Shown in pieces: positions 63,477 through 64,000 of a stretch of DNA of 64,000 nt. Position 1 is the stretch's first letter. Each line of letters starts with the position of its first letter. The translations under genes and the position numbers were made by a program. Location of the stretch: the NCBI RefSeq assembly GCF_030812475.1, contig NZ_JAUSSR010000008.1:248001-312000 (forward strand), in the 5' to 3' direction. The notes beneath the pieces were generated by a model, which saw nothing but the letters and a program-made list of their open reading frames with translations, did not search any database and was not told where the DNA came from. The stretch is from Pseudomonas lini. Lineage in GTDB: Bacteria; Pseudomonadota; Gammaproteobacteria; Pseudomonadales; Pseudomonadaceae.

Positions 63477-64000
63477 ATGACTGCTCTGCGCCTTCCGTTT
63501 TTTTTGATGCTCGCCGGGGTCCTTGGCCTGGCGGGTTGCAGCGTTCACCAACCGGTGTCGCTGTATCAGCTGGACAGCGGAAGTCCGGCTCAGCCTGCGC
63601 AAAGCGCGGGCATGGCCGTGTTGCTGGGGCCGGTGACCGTTGCCGATTATCTGCAACGTGAAACCTTGTTGCAGCGTCAGCCCGACGGGAGTCTTCAGGC
63701 TGCCACTGACGGCCGATGGGCGGGTAGCCTTTCGTCCGATATCGATCAGCTGTTGCTGCGCCAGGTAGCGGGGCATCTGGATAGCCAGCGCGTGGTGCTG
63801 GCGCCAGCGACGGTAGGTTTCACCCCGGACGTTCAGGTGCTGCTGACCATCACCCGCCTGGATTCGGGTAAGTTGCAACCGGCGATCCTCGACGCGCAAT
63901 GGCGTTTGATCGACCGTCGTGGTCAGGTTCGCGATAACCGCATCATTCATCTGCAGGAACAGCATGCCGGTGGTACGGCAGCGCAGGTTCAGGCTCAGGG
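63477..64000 (+). CDS. PqiC/YmbA-like lipoprotein (partial, cut by window end)
   Basis: The visible 174 residues start with a lipoprotein signal MTALRLPFFLMLAGVLGLAGC (lipidated Cys 21). They continue as an ABC-type transport auxiliary lipoprotein: QPVSLYQLDSG, VLLGPVTVADYLQRETLLQR, and GRWAGSLSSDIDQLLLRQVA. This is the pattern of PqiC/YmbA, which works with MCE-domain proteins in lipid transport between membranes. The partner genes pqiA/pqiB would be expected nearby. They are not in the window. The ATG at 63477 starts the signal. Confidence 0.85.
   Translation, partial: MTALRLPFFLMLAGVLGLAGCSVHQPVSLYQLDSGSPAQPAQSAGMAVLLGPVTVADYLQRETLLQRQPDGSLQAATDGRWAGSLSSDIDQLLLRQVAGHLDSQRVVLAPATVGFTPDVQVLLTITRLDSGKLQPAILDAQWRLIDRRGQVRDNRIIHLQEQHAGGTAAQVQAQ

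Overview
The window is about 64 kb of a chromosome that looks like a member of the Pseudomonas fluorescens group. The grounds are high GC with Pseudomonas codon use, REP/REPIN hairpins of the types GTAGGAGCTGGCTTGCC and GTGGGAGCGGGCTTGCTCGCG between many genes, and a gene order from aceF to parC that I recall as matching the P. aeruginosa PA5016-PA4964 stretch, with local differences. All of it reads as ordinary chromosome. I see no prophage, integrase, insertion sequence, tRNA, rRNA or CRISPR.

Layout. 1-4.4 kb: divergent putA (cut by the window edge) and putP, sharing a control region with five GTTGCA boxes, the known PutA recognition sequence. 4.5-6.6 kb: an orphan Rhs core lacking its N-terminal part and carrying no toxin tip. 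6.7-8.4 kb: rlmJ and msrA. 8.5-12.9 kb: a GAF-PAS-GGDEF-EAL protein with a degenerate GGDEF motif, and a PhoD-like phosphatase in locally AT-richer DNA. 13.1-17.8 kb: aceF-aceE (pyruvate dehydrogenase). 18.1-21.1 kb: glnE.

21.2-48.5 kb is the lipopolysaccharide core and lipid A transport region: waaF, waaC, waaG, waaP, three more kinase-fold genes, a YceK-like lipoprotein, a NodU-type carbamoyltransferase, a glycosyltransferase, a Mig-14 homologue, a DnpA-like deacetylase, three more glycosyltransferases, a kinase-like gene on the opposite strand, waaL, msbA and hldE. A minus-strand accessory block follows (hypothetical protein, aldo/keto reductase, FAD oxidoreductase, SMR exporter), then a LysR regulator and waaA. 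Most genes from waaF to the glycosyltransferase before waaL overlap or abut, so they probably form one or two long operons making, phosphorylating, carbamoylating and ligating the core.

48.6-53.8 kb: a TolC-family outer membrane channel, a TPP riboswitch with thiC, and the HMP transporter cytX, followed by a convergent lipoprotein gene. 54.7-57.6 kb: nudF, a yqiB-like gene, cpdA and yqiA. 57.6-63.3 kb: parE and parC, with a phytase-like exported protein and a membrane-anchored retropepsin-like protease between them in one overlapping operon. The window ends inside a PqiC/YmbA-like lipoprotein.

I did not find a clearly new multi-gene system. The observations most worth a second look are the kinase-fold family of the LPS locus, in which two of five proteins have lost the catalytic aspartate and one is a tandem fusion; the toxin-less Rhs core; the operator-like dyads upstream of aceE and glnE; the 84-bp tandem expansion of a REPIN; and the exported-protein genes inside the topoisomerase IV operon.
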